Positions 32,953-41,635 of a DNA stretch of 64,000 bases are shown here, in pieces. The translations under genes were made by a program, and so were the position numbers. A model generated the notes under the pieces. That model had not been told where the DNA came from. It made no database searches and saw only the letters and a list, made by a program, of their open reading frames with translations. Each line of letters begins with the position of its first letter. The first letter of the stretch is position 1. Origin of the DNA: Arsenophonus sp. aPb (GTDB lineage: Bacteria; Pseudomonadota; Gammaproteobacteria; Enterobacterales; Enterobacteriaceae); NCBI RefSeq assembly GCF_029873475.1, contig NZ_CP123499.1, positions 930,001 through 994,000 on the forward strand, in the 5' to 3' direction.

Positions 32953-33918
32953 TTAGAAGTTCCAATCCTCATCTTCTGTAGTGATCGTTTTACCAATAAT
33001 GTAAGAAGAACCTGAACCAGAAAAGAAATCGTGATTTTCATTGGCATTTGGGGATAGTGCTGACAAGATTGCCGGGCTGACATCAGTCATCGTTTCTGGA
33101 AAAAGAGACTCATAGCCTAAATTCATTAAGGCTTTATTGGCATTATAGTGAAGAAATTTTTTTACATCTTCTGTCCAACCAACTTCATCATATAAAGATT
33201 CACTATATTTAATTTCATTCTCGTATAAGTTTAATAATAATAAGTAGGCAAAATCTTTTATTTCATCTTTTTCTTTATCACTATATTTGATTAAAGATTT
33301 TTGAAATTTATAGCCGATATAGTAGCCATGGATCGCTTCGTCGCGGATTATTAGCCGAATAAGATCGGCAGTATTGGTTAATTTGCCTCGGCTTGACCAG
33401 TACATTGGCAGGTAAAATCCGGAATAGAAGAGAAAGGATTCGAGAAAGACACTGGCAATTTTTTTCTTAAGTGGATGAGTATTACAATAGTGCTCCAATA
33501 TTAAATGGGCTTTTTTTTGTAAAGCGCTATTTTCTTCACTCCATTGATAAGCATCATCAACATCAGTTGTTAGACAAAGGGTTGAAAAGATAGAGCTATA
33601 TGAACGAGCATGGACTGCTTCCATAAAGCTGATATTTGACATGACGGCTTCTTCATGAGGTGTTAAGGCATCTGTCATTAATGCAGGCGCTCCTACATTG
33701 TTTTGGATAGTATCCAGGAGGGTTAAGCCAGTAAAAACGCGTATTGTTAATTTTTTTTCCTCTTTTGTTAATGTATTCCAAGTTGGAATATCATTTGAAA
33801 GCGGAATTTTTTCTGGCAACCAAAAATTGGTGGTTAATTTATTCCATACTTCTAGATCCTTATCATCTTCAATACGGTTCCAGTTGATTGCTCGTACTAT
33901 CGAATTTGTTATCGCCAT
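32953..33918 (-). CDS. nrdF: Class Ib ribonucleotide reductase small subunit NrdF
   Basis: Ferritin-like radical subunit that uses a dimanganese (or diiron) tyrosyl cofactor to make dNTPs with NrdE. Metal-ligand stretches are seen: the FMEAVHARSYS region near residue 98 and IIRDEAIHGYYIGYKF near 190. Length 321 residues (E. coli 319), C-terminus EDEDWNF. It is last in nrdHIEF. Class Ib enzymes are favoured in iron limitation and oxidative stress. Confidence 0.97.
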   Translation of the reverse strand: MAITNSIVRAINWNRIEDDKDLEVWNKLTTNFWLPEKIPLSNDIPTWNTLTKEEKKLTIRVFTGLTLLDTIQNNVGAPALMTDALTPHEEAVMSNISFMEAVHARSYSSIFSTLCLTTDVDDAYQWSEENSALQKKAHLILEHYCNTHPLKKKIASVFLESFLFYSGFYLPMYWSSRGKLTNTADLIRLIIRDEAIHGYYIGYKFQKSLIKYSDKEKDEIKDFAYLLLLNLYENEIKYSESLYDEVGWTEDVKKFLHYNANKALMNLGYESLFPETMTDVSPAILSALSPNANENHDFFSGSGSSYIIGKTITTEDEDWNF

Positions 33919-33934
33919 TTGTTAAACCTATAAA

Positions 33935-36064
33935 TTATAGTGCACATGAAACGCAGCCTTTGACTTCTGTCCCTTCTAATGTTGATTGGCGGATACGTAT
34001 GTAATAAAGGGTTTTTATACCTTTTTTCCAGGCATAAATCTGAGCACGATTAATATCTCGAGTGGTTGCGTCATCAGTAAAGAAAAGGGTTAATGACAAT
34101 CCTTGATCCACATGTTGAGTAGCAGCTGCATAAGTATCAATGATTTTTTCAGCGCCTATCTGATAAGCATCTTGATAATATTCTAAATTTTCGTTCGTCA
34201 GGTAAGGCGCAGGATAATAGACGCGGCCAATTTTACCTTCTTTACGAATTTCAATACGTGCAACAATAGGATGAATGCTTGAAGTTGAATGATTAATATA
34301 AGAAATAGACCCAGTTGGCGGAATAGCTTGTAAATTCTGATTATAGATCCCGTGTTCCATAATAGATTGTTTGAGTTTTTGCCAATCTTCAGAAGTGGGA
34401 ATATGAATGGCTGAGCGTTGAAATAGCTGTTTTACTTTTTCAGTTTTAGGTTGCCACTGCTGATTGATATATTTTTCAAAATATTCGCCAGAGGCGTATT
34501 TAGAGTGCTCAAAACCGCTAAAATAGCGTTGACGCTCAATAGCTAGCTTATTCGACGCCTGTAATGCATAGTAAGTTACGGTATAAAAATAGATATTGGT
34601 GAAATCAATTCCCTCTTCTGAACCATAGTGAATATGTTCACGAGCCAGGTAGCCATGTAAATTCATTTGTCCTAAGCCAATAGCGTGTGATTTATTATTA
34701 CCTTCTTGAATTGAGGGCACTGATTGGATCTGGCTCATATCTGAAACAGCCGTTAATGCTCGAATGGCAATTTCAATTGAATGAGCAAAGTCAGGGGAAT
34801 CCATCGTTTTAGCGATATTCATTGAGCCTAAATTACAGCTAATATCCTTACCGACATGACGATAATCTAAATTTTCGTCGTAAATACTGGCATCATTAAC
34901 TTGTAAGATTTCGGAGCACAGATTGCTCATATTAATTCGGCCATAGATAGGATTTAGGCGATTGGCATTATCTTCAAATAAAATATAGGGATAACCTGAT
35001 TCAAATTGAATTTCTGCTAAAGTGAGAAAAAACTCACGGGCGTTGATCTTCTGTTTGCGAATGTTTTTATTATTTACCATCTCTGAATATTTTTCAGTGA
35101 CGTTAATTTCTGACATTGGGACACCATAACAGTGCTCAATATCGTAAGGTGAGAAAAGATACATATCTTGATTATTTTTAGCCAGATGAAAGGTAATATC
35201 AGGGATCACTACACCCAGTGATAAGGTTTTAATGCGGACTTTTTCATCGGCGTTTTCACGTTTAGTATCTAAAAAGCTTAAAATATCAGGATGATGGGCG
35301 TGGAGATAAACGGCTCCAGCGCCTTGTCTTGCGCCGAGTTGATTGGCATAAGAAAATGCATCTTCTAACATTTTCATCACAGGGACTACACCAGAAGATT
35401 GGTTCTCAATTAGCTTTATTGGTGCTCCAGCCTCACGTAAATTGGTCAGTAAAAAAGCCACGCCGCCGCCACGTTTTGACAATTGTAAGGCCGAATTAAC
35501 AGAACGGCCTATCGATTCCATGTTATCTTCAATTCGTAGTAAGAAACAAGATACCAGTTCACCGCGCTGTTTTTTACCGCAATTTAAAAAAGTGGGAGTT
35601 GCTGGTTGGAAGCGGCCACTAATGATTTCATCTACCAGTTGGCTAGCTAACTCTTGATTTCCTTGTGCAAGTGTCAAAGCAACCATGCATACTCTATCTT
35701 CATAACGTTCTAAGTAACGTCTACCATCAAAAGTTTTTAAGGTATAACTAGTATAATATTTAAAGGCACCAAGAAATGTTTGAAAGCGAAACTTGTGGTT
35801 ATAGGCTTGCTGGAAAAGTTTTTTTATAAAAGTAAATTCATATTGTGCCAGTATTGCCGATTCGTAATAATTTTCTGCTACCAAAAAATCCAGTTTCTCT
35901 TGTAAATTATGAAAAAAAACCGTGTTTTGATTGACATGGTGGCGGAAGTAATGATGGGCCGCTTGCTTATCTTTATCGAGTTGAATTTTATTATCGTTAT
36001 CATACAGATTTAGCATAGCATTGAGCGCATGATAATCGAGTTGTTCTTGAGGCTGTACTGTCAT
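33935..36064 (-). CDS. nrdE: Class Ib ribonucleotide reductase large subunit NrdE
   Basis: Catalytic subunit reducing ribonucleoside diphosphates. Seen: 709 residues (E. coli 714), substrate-site ATPTFLNCGKKQRGELVSCF near residue 175, the CNLGSMNIAK loop near 405 and the C-terminal redox pair in EGTEVKGCVSCAL, which NrdH re-reduces. Like other NrdE proteins it lacks the N-terminal ATP-cone of NrdA. It lies 16 bases upstream of nrdF. Confidence 0.97.
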   Translation of the reverse strand: MTVQPQEQLDYHALNAMLNLYDNDNKIQLDKDKQAAHHYFRHHVNQNTVFFHNLQEKLDFLVAENYYESAILAQYEFTFIKKLFQQAYNHKFRFQTFLGAFKYYTSYTLKTFDGRRYLERYEDRVCMVALTLAQGNQELASQLVDEIISGRFQPATPTFLNCGKKQRGELVSCFLLRIEDNMESIGRSVNSALQLSKRGGGVAFLLTNLREAGAPIKLIENQSSGVVPVMKMLEDAFSYANQLGARQGAGAVYLHAHHPDILSFLDTKRENADEKVRIKTLSLGVVIPDITFHLAKNNQDMYLFSPYDIEHCYGVPMSEINVTEKYSEMVNNKNIRKQKINAREFFLTLAEIQFESGYPYILFEDNANRLNPIYGRINMSNLCSEILQVNDASIYDENLDYRHVGKDISCNLGSMNIAKTMDSPDFAHSIEIAIRALTAVSDMSQIQSVPSIQEGNNKSHAIGLGQMNLHGYLAREHIHYGSEEGIDFTNIYFYTVTYYALQASNKLAIERQRYFSGFEHSKYASGEYFEKYINQQWQPKTEKVKQLFQRSAIHIPTSEDWQKLKQSIMEHGIYNQNLQAIPPTGSISYINHSTSSIHPIVARIEIRKEGKIGRVYYPAPYLTNENLEYYQDAYQIGAEKIIDTYAAATQHVDQGLSLTLFFTDDATTRDINRAQIYAWKKGIKTLYYIRIRQSTLEGTEVKGCVSCAL

Positions 36065-36084
36065 AAAGGAAGCTCCGTATTACT

Positions 36085-36501
36085 TTACTGCATTTGTTGT
36101 TGCCAAAATTGTTGTAACCCTTGGCGTACTTGTTGAAGATCCCGTTCAGTACCGAGTAATTCAAAACGATAGAGCAATGGTACTTGGCATTTAGCGGAAA
36201 TAATGTTGCCTGCTATAGCATAAGTTTCACCAAAATTACTATTTCCTGAAGCAATGACGCCCCGCAAAAATTTTCGATTTTGTTGTTGATTTAAAAAGTA
36301 AATAACAGGTTTAGGTACAGCTCCTGTTGTGCCACCTCCACCATAGGTAGGTAGCAGTAAAACGTAAGGTTGTGTCGCATTTGTTAGTATTTCATTTGCA
36401 TCAATGGGAATGCGTGTAGCCGGGATGCCCAACCTTTGCACAAAACGATGGCAATTTTCCGATTTACTGGAATAGTAAATAAGTGACTGTGTTTTCATCA
36501 T
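36085..36501 (-). CDS. nrdI: Flavodoxin-like NrdI
   Basis: FMN protein that supplies superoxide or peroxide to activate the Mn cofactor of NrdF. Seen: 138 residues (E. coli 136), the N-terminal IYYSSKSENCHRFVQRLG phosphate loop, PTYGGGGTTGAVPK near residue 52 and ASGNSNFGETYA near 83. Two tandem ATGs at 36501 and 36498 are possible starts. It is 20 bases from nrdE and 6 bases from nrdH. Confidence 0.96.
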   Translation of the reverse strand: MMKTQSLIYYSSKSENCHRFVQRLGIPATRIPIDANEILTNATQPYVLLLPTYGGGGTTGAVPKPVIYFLNQQQNRKFLRGVIASGNSNFGETYAIAGNIISAKCQVPLLYRFELLGTERDLQQVRQGLQQFWQQQMQ

Positions 36502-36507
36502 ATTGTT

Positions 36508-36735
36508 TTAGTTACTGGCTAATTGACTAATCATATCTGGCCGAAAGCCTGACCAATGTTGCTTACCTGCGATAACAACGGGCACTTGTTGATAGCCCAA
36601 TTTGGTAATAAAACGTAGTGCTTCATGATCTTGGGTTAAATCCACGACATCATAAGGTAAGTTTTTACGTTTTAGTGCTAGACAAGTTGCATTGCACTGT
36701 ACACAATCTGGTTTACTATAGACGGTAATAATCAT
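36508..36735 (-). CDS. nrdH: Glutaredoxin-like electron donor NrdH
   Basis: Small redox protein that reduces NrdE through thioredoxin reductase. The CVQC active site is at residues 11-14, with QVPVVIAG near 50 and WSGFRPDMI near 62, both typical of NrdH. Length 75 residues (E. coli 81). AAGGAG lies before the ATG. First gene of the operon, downstream of two NrdR-like boxes (36789-36835). Confidence 0.96.
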   Translation of the reverse strand: MIITVYSKPDCVQCNATCLALKRKNLPYDVVDLTQDHEALRFITKLGYQQVPVVIAGKQHWSGFRPDMISQLASN

Positions 36736-36788
36736 TGTTAGCTCCTTAATTCGTAATGACTAAGTTTACAATCGATCAATTATTATAA

Positions 36789-36835
36789 ATACTATATCTT
36801 GATTTATTTTTATTCAACCATACTATATATAGTGT
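36789..36835 (-). promoter_or_regulatory. Tandem NrdR boxes upstream of nrdHIEF
   Basis: ATACTATATATAGTGT (36820-36835) differs in one base from an ideal NrdR palindrome ACACTATATATAGTGT. A weaker copy, ATACTATATCTTGATT (36789-36804), lies 15 bases away, so the centres are 31 bp or three helical turns apart, as in known NrdR operators. They lie about 54-100 bases before nrdH. A possible minus-strand -10, TATAGT, falls in the weaker box, fitting repression by NrdR-dATP. Confidence 0.8.
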
Positions 36836-37019
36836 TATCTGATTTGTGGCAGGAATTTTATCTAACTTATTATTTCAACAAGAAATAAAAAATTTGTATT
36901 TTTATTATATTTTTTTAACAATATTCCAAATAGGCGGAAATATTTTTGCAAACAGAGGTAATTTTGCTTGAGGGATAAAATGAATTGTTAAAATAGTTCT
37001 CTATTTTAAGGAAGTTGTT

Positions 37020-37502
37020 ATGTACCATCATTACTTTTCTACTCCCAAAGACTTTCCAAGACCCTACATTCACATTACCGCTGATAATAGCGGAATAATC
37101 GGTGTTAATTTTGTTGCACAAATGATTGAAAGAGAAAGTAAAAATGCTCATATCGAACAATGTATAAAAGAATTACACGAGTATTTTAATGGTGAAAGAA
37201 ACAATTTTTCTGTCATATTGAATCCCAGCGGTAGCCATTTTCAAAAAAGAGTTTGGCAGCAACTTAGTGAAATTCCGTATGGCCAATGTTGGAGTTATAA
37301 GAAACTGGCAATTGCGCTAGGTTCTGCTAATTTTTGTAGAGCAGTTGGTATGGCGAATTCGCGAAATCCTATTGCGCTGATTATCCCTTGTCATCGTGTT
37401 ATTGGTCATGATGGTAAATTGGTAGGTTACAGTGGCGGGCTAGATATAAAAAGCTGGCTGTTAGATTATGAAAAGAATGTAAATAATCGAAAAGTTGGCT
37501 AA
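37020..37502 (+). CDS. ogt: Methylated-DNA-protein-cysteine S-methyltransferase
   Basis: Suicide DNA-repair protein that takes the alkyl group from O6-alkylguanine or O4-alkylthymine. Active site PCHRVIG near residue 125, DNA-binding helix region YKKLAIALGSANFCRAVGMA near 95-114 (arginine finger in CRAVG), and VGYSGGLDIK at the end. Length 160 residues (E. coli Ogt 171). AAGGA lies before the ATG. It is not next to nrdH or cspE in E. coli, so its place here marks a rearrangement junction. Confidence 0.93.
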   Translation: MYHHYFSTPKDFPRPYIHITADNSGIIGVNFVAQMIERESKNAHIEQCIKELHEYFNGERNNFSVILNPSGSHFQKRVWQQLSEIPYGQCWSYKKLAIALGSANFCRAVGMANSRNPIALIIPCHRVIGHDGKLVGYSGGLDIKSWLLDYEKNVNNRKVG

Positions 37503-37696
37503 AAATGTTATAATAAATATTAATAAACACGATTATTAGTTTTTTTTATTGTTTTTTTAGGTTGTTATCCTATATTATAATGATAATTTAGGTTTTTGAT
37601 TAATTTCGTGATCTTAGTAGTAGACAATCAAGCATAATTTTTGCTGTACTATATACGGCACAAACTGTGTGTTTTTATTAAGTAAAGGTAATTTTG

Positions 37697-37906
37697 ATGT
37701 CAAAAGTTAAAGGTAATGTTAAGTGGTTCAACGAAGCAAAAGGTTTTGGTTTTATCACTCCAGAAGATGGCAGTAAAGATGTATTCGTTCACTTCACCGC
37801 TATTAAATCCGAAGGTTTTAAAACTCTAGCCGAAGGACAGAAAGTTGAGTTTGATATAACTGAGGGGGAGAAAGGGCCATCTGCTATCAACGTTGTCGCC
37901 ATTTGA
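37697..37906 (+). CDS. cspE: Cold-shock-like RNA chaperone CspE
   Basis: 69-residue OB-fold protein binding single-stranded RNA and DNA, melting RNA structure and aiding antitermination. RNP1 KGFGFIT (residues ~16-22) and RNP2 VFVHF (~30-34) are intact. ATG at 37697 gives the E. coli length; a TTG one codon earlier is rejected. The 5' region is about 190 AT-rich bases with no other gene, room for a long leader as in other csp genes. CspE rather than CspC or CspA is suggested by similarity and the neighbouring lipA. Confidence 0.92.
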   Translation: MSKVKGNVKWFNEAKGFGFITPEDGSKDVFVHFTAIKSEGFKTLAEGQKVEFDITEGEKGPSAINVVAI

Positions 37907-37930
37907 TTTACTATAAGAATTTATAACAGT

Positions 37931-37951
37931 CCGTCTCATCAATTGAGACGG
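37931..37951 (+). terminator. cspE terminator
   Basis: Perfect 8-bp stem CCGTCTCA / TGAGACGG with a 5-nt loop, followed by GTTCTT, 24 bases after the stop of cspE. It may also act on lipA, which is convergent. Confidence 0.8.
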
Positions 37952-37982
37952 GTTCTTATGTGGTATGAAATTAAATGATTTA

Positions 37983-38948
37983 TCATTTAATTTCTATGCC
38001 TTTCGCTTGTAAATCTGCATGATAAGATGAGCGAACTAATGGGCCGCAGGCTGCATGCGTGAAACCCATTGCGATTGCCTCATTTTTCATTTCTTCAAAT
38101 TCTTTCGGGCTGACGTAACGTTTTACTGATAAATGATGGCGGCTGGGTTGAAGATATTGGCCCAAAGTTAACATGGTAACGCCGTGGCGGCGTAAATCAC
38201 GCATAACATCAACAATTTCTTCATTAGTTTCACCTAATCCAACCATTAATCCTGATTTTGTTGGTATTTTAGGATGCATTTGCTTGAATTTTGCAAGTAG
38301 TTGCAATGACCATTCGTAATTAGCGCCAGGACGTACTTGGCGATAGATACGAGGAACATTCTCAAGGTTATGGTTAAAAACATCGGGTGGCGCAGTGGCC
38401 AAAATTGTTAAGGCGCGATCCATACGACCCCGGAAATCAGGCACTAGTGTCTCTATTTTGATGTTTGGATTTTTCTCTCGAATAGCAGTAATGCAATCAG
38501 CAAAATGTTGAGCTCCGCCATCACGTAGATCATCACGATCAACTGACGTAATGACAACGTACTTTAATCCCATATCTTTAATAGTTTCTGCTAATTTTTC
38601 TGGTTCATTGGGATCAGGAGCATTAGGTCGTCCATGGGCAACATCGCAGAATGGACAGCGACGAGTGCAGATAGCGCCTAAAATCATGAAAGTGGCGGTA
38701 CCATGATTAAAACATTCAGCGAGGTTAGGACAAGAGGCTTCTTCACAGACTGAATGTAACCCATTCTTACGCATTGCGTTTTTTATTTCTTTTATTCGGC
38801 TGGAATCAGCGGGAAGTTTTATTTTCATCCATTTAGGTTTAGGTAAAATTTCTGTATGATCCGTTGTTACTGTTTTGACAGGGATCAATGCCATTTTATC
38901 AGCGTCACGATATTTAACGCCACGCTCCATTTGAATTGGTCTACTCAT
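37983..38948 (-). CDS. lipA: Lipoyl synthase
   Basis: Radical-SAM enzyme that inserts two sulfurs into the octanoyl group on lipoyl domains. Auxiliary cluster cysteines in CEEASCPNLAEC (about residues 68-79), radical-SAM triad CTRRCPFC (~94-101), and the C-terminal RSSY serine ligand are all present. Length 321 residues, equal to E. coli. The gene is downstream of lipB; the intervening ybeF of E. coli is absent. Confidence 0.98.
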   Translation of the reverse strand: MSRPIQMERGVKYRDADKMALIPVKTVTTDHTEILPKPKWMKIKLPADSSRIKEIKNAMRKNGLHSVCEEASCPNLAECFNHGTATFMILGAICTRRCPFCDVAHGRPNAPDPNEPEKLAETIKDMGLKYVVITSVDRDDLRDGGAQHFADCITAIREKNPNIKIETLVPDFRGRMDRALTILATAPPDVFNHNLENVPRIYRQVRPGANYEWSLQLLAKFKQMHPKIPTKSGLMVGLGETNEEIVDVMRDLRRHGVTMLTLGQYLQPSRHHLSVKRYVSPKEFEEMKNEAIAMGFTHAACGPLVRSSYHADLQAKGIEIK

Positions 38949-39074
38949 AATTATGCCAGTTCCATTAGGTTCCTGCTGCGGATCAATAATAGATATATTT
39001 TATGCTATCACATGTGATCATTATTTATGTCATTTTCAATTTTTTTTTAATAATTATAAAAAAATTATAACAAT

Positions 39075-39704
39075 TTATTCTGCAAGTTGAAATCCTAATA
39101 GGTTGCAGAAATGTTTTATTAGTAAAGGTTCGACATCTTTAACCTGGCAGCCAGGAACTAAATCATTAAGTTGAGTCATTTGCATACCGGCATAGCCACA
39201 AGGATTAATACGCTGAAAGGGGGCAAGATCCATATTAATATTTAATGCTAGGCCATGGAACGAACAACCTTTATGAATACGTAATCCAAGAGAGCATATT
39301 TTTTTTTGTTCAACATAAACACCAGGGGCTTCGCGCTGCGCATAAGCGGTAATACCAAATTCGGATAAAGTATCAATTACCGTATTTTCCATTGTAGTAA
39401 CCAGATCTCTTACACTAATTTTATTACGCTTTAAATCTAATAAAATGTACATTATTTGCTGACCAGGGCCATGATAGGTGATTTGTCCGCCACGATCAGA
39501 TTGGATAACAGGAATATTTCCGGCCGCGAGTAGGTGCTCTTTTTTACCCGCTTGGCCTTGGGTAAAAACAGGGTAATGCTCCACTAACCAAAGTTCATCT
39601 GGCGTATCAATCGTGCGTTTTTTAGTAAACTGATGCATTGCATCGGAAATGGGTTGGTAAGTATGAAGCCCAAGTTGACGTAATATAATGGTTTTTTTTA
39701 ACAA
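39075..39704 (-). CDS. lipB: Octanoyl-[ACP]:protein N-octanoyltransferase
   Basis: Transfers octanoate from acyl carrier protein to lipoyl domains, the step before LipA. Seen: VEHYPVFTQGQAGK, SDRGGQITYHGPGQQ (substrate pocket), KKICSLGLRI with the catalytic Lys and INPCGYAG with the catalytic Cys. The frame is open to a GTG at 39734 that has no ribosome site. A TTG at 39704, preceded by AGAGAAAG, leaves eight residues before RQLGL, exactly as in E. coli LipB, so TTG is preferred (209 residues). Confidence 0.93.
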   Translation of the reverse strand: MLKKTIILRQLGLHTYQPISDAMHQFTKKRTIDTPDELWLVEHYPVFTQGQAGKKEHLLAAGNIPVIQSDRGGQITYHGPGQQIMYILLDLKRNKISVRDLVTTMENTVIDTLSEFGITAYAQREAPGVYVEQKKICSLGLRIHKGCSFHGLALNINMDLAPFQRINPCGYAGMQMTQLNDLVPGCQVKDVEPLLIKHFCNLLGFQLAE

Positions 39705-39789
39705 TCTTTCTCTGCCGCTGATAGATATATGCACTAATTATGCAGTATAACCTGCGCAAATTATTCTTGCTAGCATAGTTAGTGCTGCA

Positions 39790-39842
39790 CTTGAAATTAT
39801 AAAACCCGAAAATATCGGATTTTCGGGTTTTATAATTTCAAG
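39790..39842. terminator. Long perfect inverted repeat, likely ybeD terminator
   Basis: A perfect 24-bp inverted repeat (39790-39813 and 39819-39842) with a 5-nt loop ATCGG; the core is AAAACCCGAAAAT / ATTTTCGGGTTTT. It starts 18 bases past the ybeD stop on the minus strand and probably ends ybeD transcription, although the stem is far longer than usual for a terminator. Confidence 0.75.
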
Positions 39843-39860
39843 CACAACAATAAATTGTGT

Positions 39861-40124
39861 TTACAGCACCATACGAACTAATTCTAGTTTTGCTAATTCT
39901 TCATACAGTTTTTCTATCTGGTCAATATTAGTTGCTGTGATGGTAATTGATACTGAGTGAAAGTTACCTTTACTACTAGGCTTAACTGATGGCACATAAT
40001 CACCAGGAACATGTCGTTGAACCACCTCAATGATTTGATCAGTTAACTCAGGTTTAGCGACCCCCATCACTTTGTAGGTAAATGAGCAGGGAAACTCTAG
40101 TAGCTCATGTAGTCTGGTTTTCAT
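39861..40124 (-). CDS. ybeD: DUF493 family protein YbeD
   Basis: 87-residue conserved protein (same length as E. coli YbeD) with an ACT-like ferredoxin fold; it is a small regulatory-domain-like protein of unknown biochemical role. Seen: LLEFPCSFTYKVMG near residue 8 and SVSITITATN near 55. AGGAG precedes the ATG. It sits between dacA and lipB as in E. coli. Confidence 0.93.
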   Translation of the reverse strand: MKTRLHELLEFPCSFTYKVMGVAKPELTDQIIEVVQRHVPGDYVPSVKPSSKGNFHSVSITITATNIDQIEKLYEELAKLELVRMVL

Positions 40125-40275
40125 AGGTTCTCCTAAAATACTACCACTAACCTTATTACAATATTAAAAATTATATGATTTAGGTGGTATACTTATTCAT
40201 ATTTCTTAATTAAAAATTAAGTTATAAATTGAACATATTTACCATAATGGAGGTAGCAATGTTATTTTTCAATAT

Positions 40276-41487
40276 TTAGCCAAACCAGCGCTGAAAAAAC
40301 AATTTAATATAATCTAATATTTTACTAAAAAATCCACCTTCATCGACTTCTTTTAATACTACCAGCGGACGTTGTTCAATAATCTTACCATCTAATTGTA
40401 AGTTAATCGTGCCAACAACTTGGTTTTTTGCTAAAGGTGCCTGTAGTTCAGTATTGTTTAATGTATAACTGGCTTTTAAATCTTTCATACGCCCACGGGG
40501 AATGGTCAGATAGAGATCCTTTTCAATACCCAGTTTTACCTGATCAGTATTAGCAAACCAAACGGGTTGAGAGGCAAACTCCATCCCACCTTGTAATGGT
40601 TTAACGGTTTCAAAAAAGCGAAAGCCCCAAGTGAGTAATTTTTTACTTTCTGCATCACGCCCTTTACTGCTATGCCCCCCTAACACAACAGATATCAGCC
40701 GCATATTTCCCTCGGTAGCAGAGGCAACGAGGTTATAACCGGCAGCATTAGTATGTCCTGTCTTAATACCATCAACATTCAGGCTTTTATCCCATAACAA
40801 ACCATTCCTATTTAATTGACGGATCTTATTAAAGGTGAACTCTTTTTCTTTATAAATAGCATATTCTTCAGGGACATCGCGGATTAGCGCTTGACCGATT
40901 AACGCCATATCCCGAGCGGAACTATATTGCCCATCGGCATCTAAGCCATGGACAGTAAGAAAGTGGGTGTTTTTTAATCCAAGGCGTTGAACATTGTCGT
41001 TCATTAATTTGACAAAACTCGCTTCATCACCCGCTACATACTCGGCCATTGCAACACATGCATCATTACCAGACTGCAAATTGATACCACGTATCAGTTG
41101 AGATACTGATACGCGATCACCGGGTTTTAAGAACATCAGCGAAGAGCCTTTAAAAACCGGGTTACCGGTAGCCCAAGCATTTTCGTCGATAGTAACAATA
41201 TCATCCATGCTAATTTTGCCGGCTTTAATGGTTTGACCAATGATATAACTGGTCATCATTTTAGTCAGACTGGCAGGATCTCGACGTTGGTCGGCATTTT
41301 TCTCTGCTAAAACTTTGCCTGAATAATAATCAATAAGAATATAAGCTTCAGCGTCAATATTTGGTGCCGAGGGGATCACATTGATTTGCATCGCATTATT
41401 GCTATTAGCGAATAGAGTGCTGGAAAATATAAGACTAGTAATTAATATTAGACTACCGATAGAACGGGAGAAAATTGCATATTTCAT
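40276..41487 (-). CDS. dacA: D-alanyl-D-alanine carboxypeptidase DacA (PBP5)
   Basis: Removes the terminal D-Ala of peptidoglycan pentapeptides in the periplasm, anchored by a C-terminal amphipathic helix (KILDYIKLFFQRWFG). Motifs: SLTK (Ser73-Lys76), SGND near 137 and KTGHT near 240. Residues 1-28 form a Sec signal peptide. ATG at 41487 gives 403 residues, as in E. coli, with the signal peptide at the very start; the open frame extends to an ATG at 41532, which would put 15 polar residues before the signal. Confidence 0.95.
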   Translation of the reverse strand: MKYAIFSRSIGSLILITSLIFSSTLFANSNNAMQINVIPSAPNIDAEAYILIDYYSGKVLAEKNADQRRDPASLTKMMTSYIIGQTIKAGKISMDDIVTIDENAWATGNPVFKGSSLMFLKPGDRVSVSQLIRGINLQSGNDACVAMAEYVAGDEASFVKLMNDNVQRLGLKNTHFLTVHGLDADGQYSSARDMALIGQALIRDVPEEYAIYKEKEFTFNKIRQLNRNGLLWDKSLNVDGIKTGHTNAAGYNLVASATEGNMRLISVVLGGHSSKGRDAESKKLLTWGFRFFETVKPLQGGMEFASQPVWFANTDQVKLGIEKDLYLTIPRGRMKDLKASYTLNNTELQAPLAKNQVVGTINLQLDGKIIEQRPLVVLKEVDEGGFFSKILDYIKLFFQRWFG

Positions 41488-41635
41488 AATATTATACGGG
41501 ATCCGAGGACAATATGTTAATAGAGTGGGCATCCTATTATCAGCATAAAAAAGTAATATTTTATTCTGAAATAGAGATGCCAGCTTAGTTGATTTTTATT
41601 TTACTCTAATTAGATTTTATTGATTAATCAATAAA

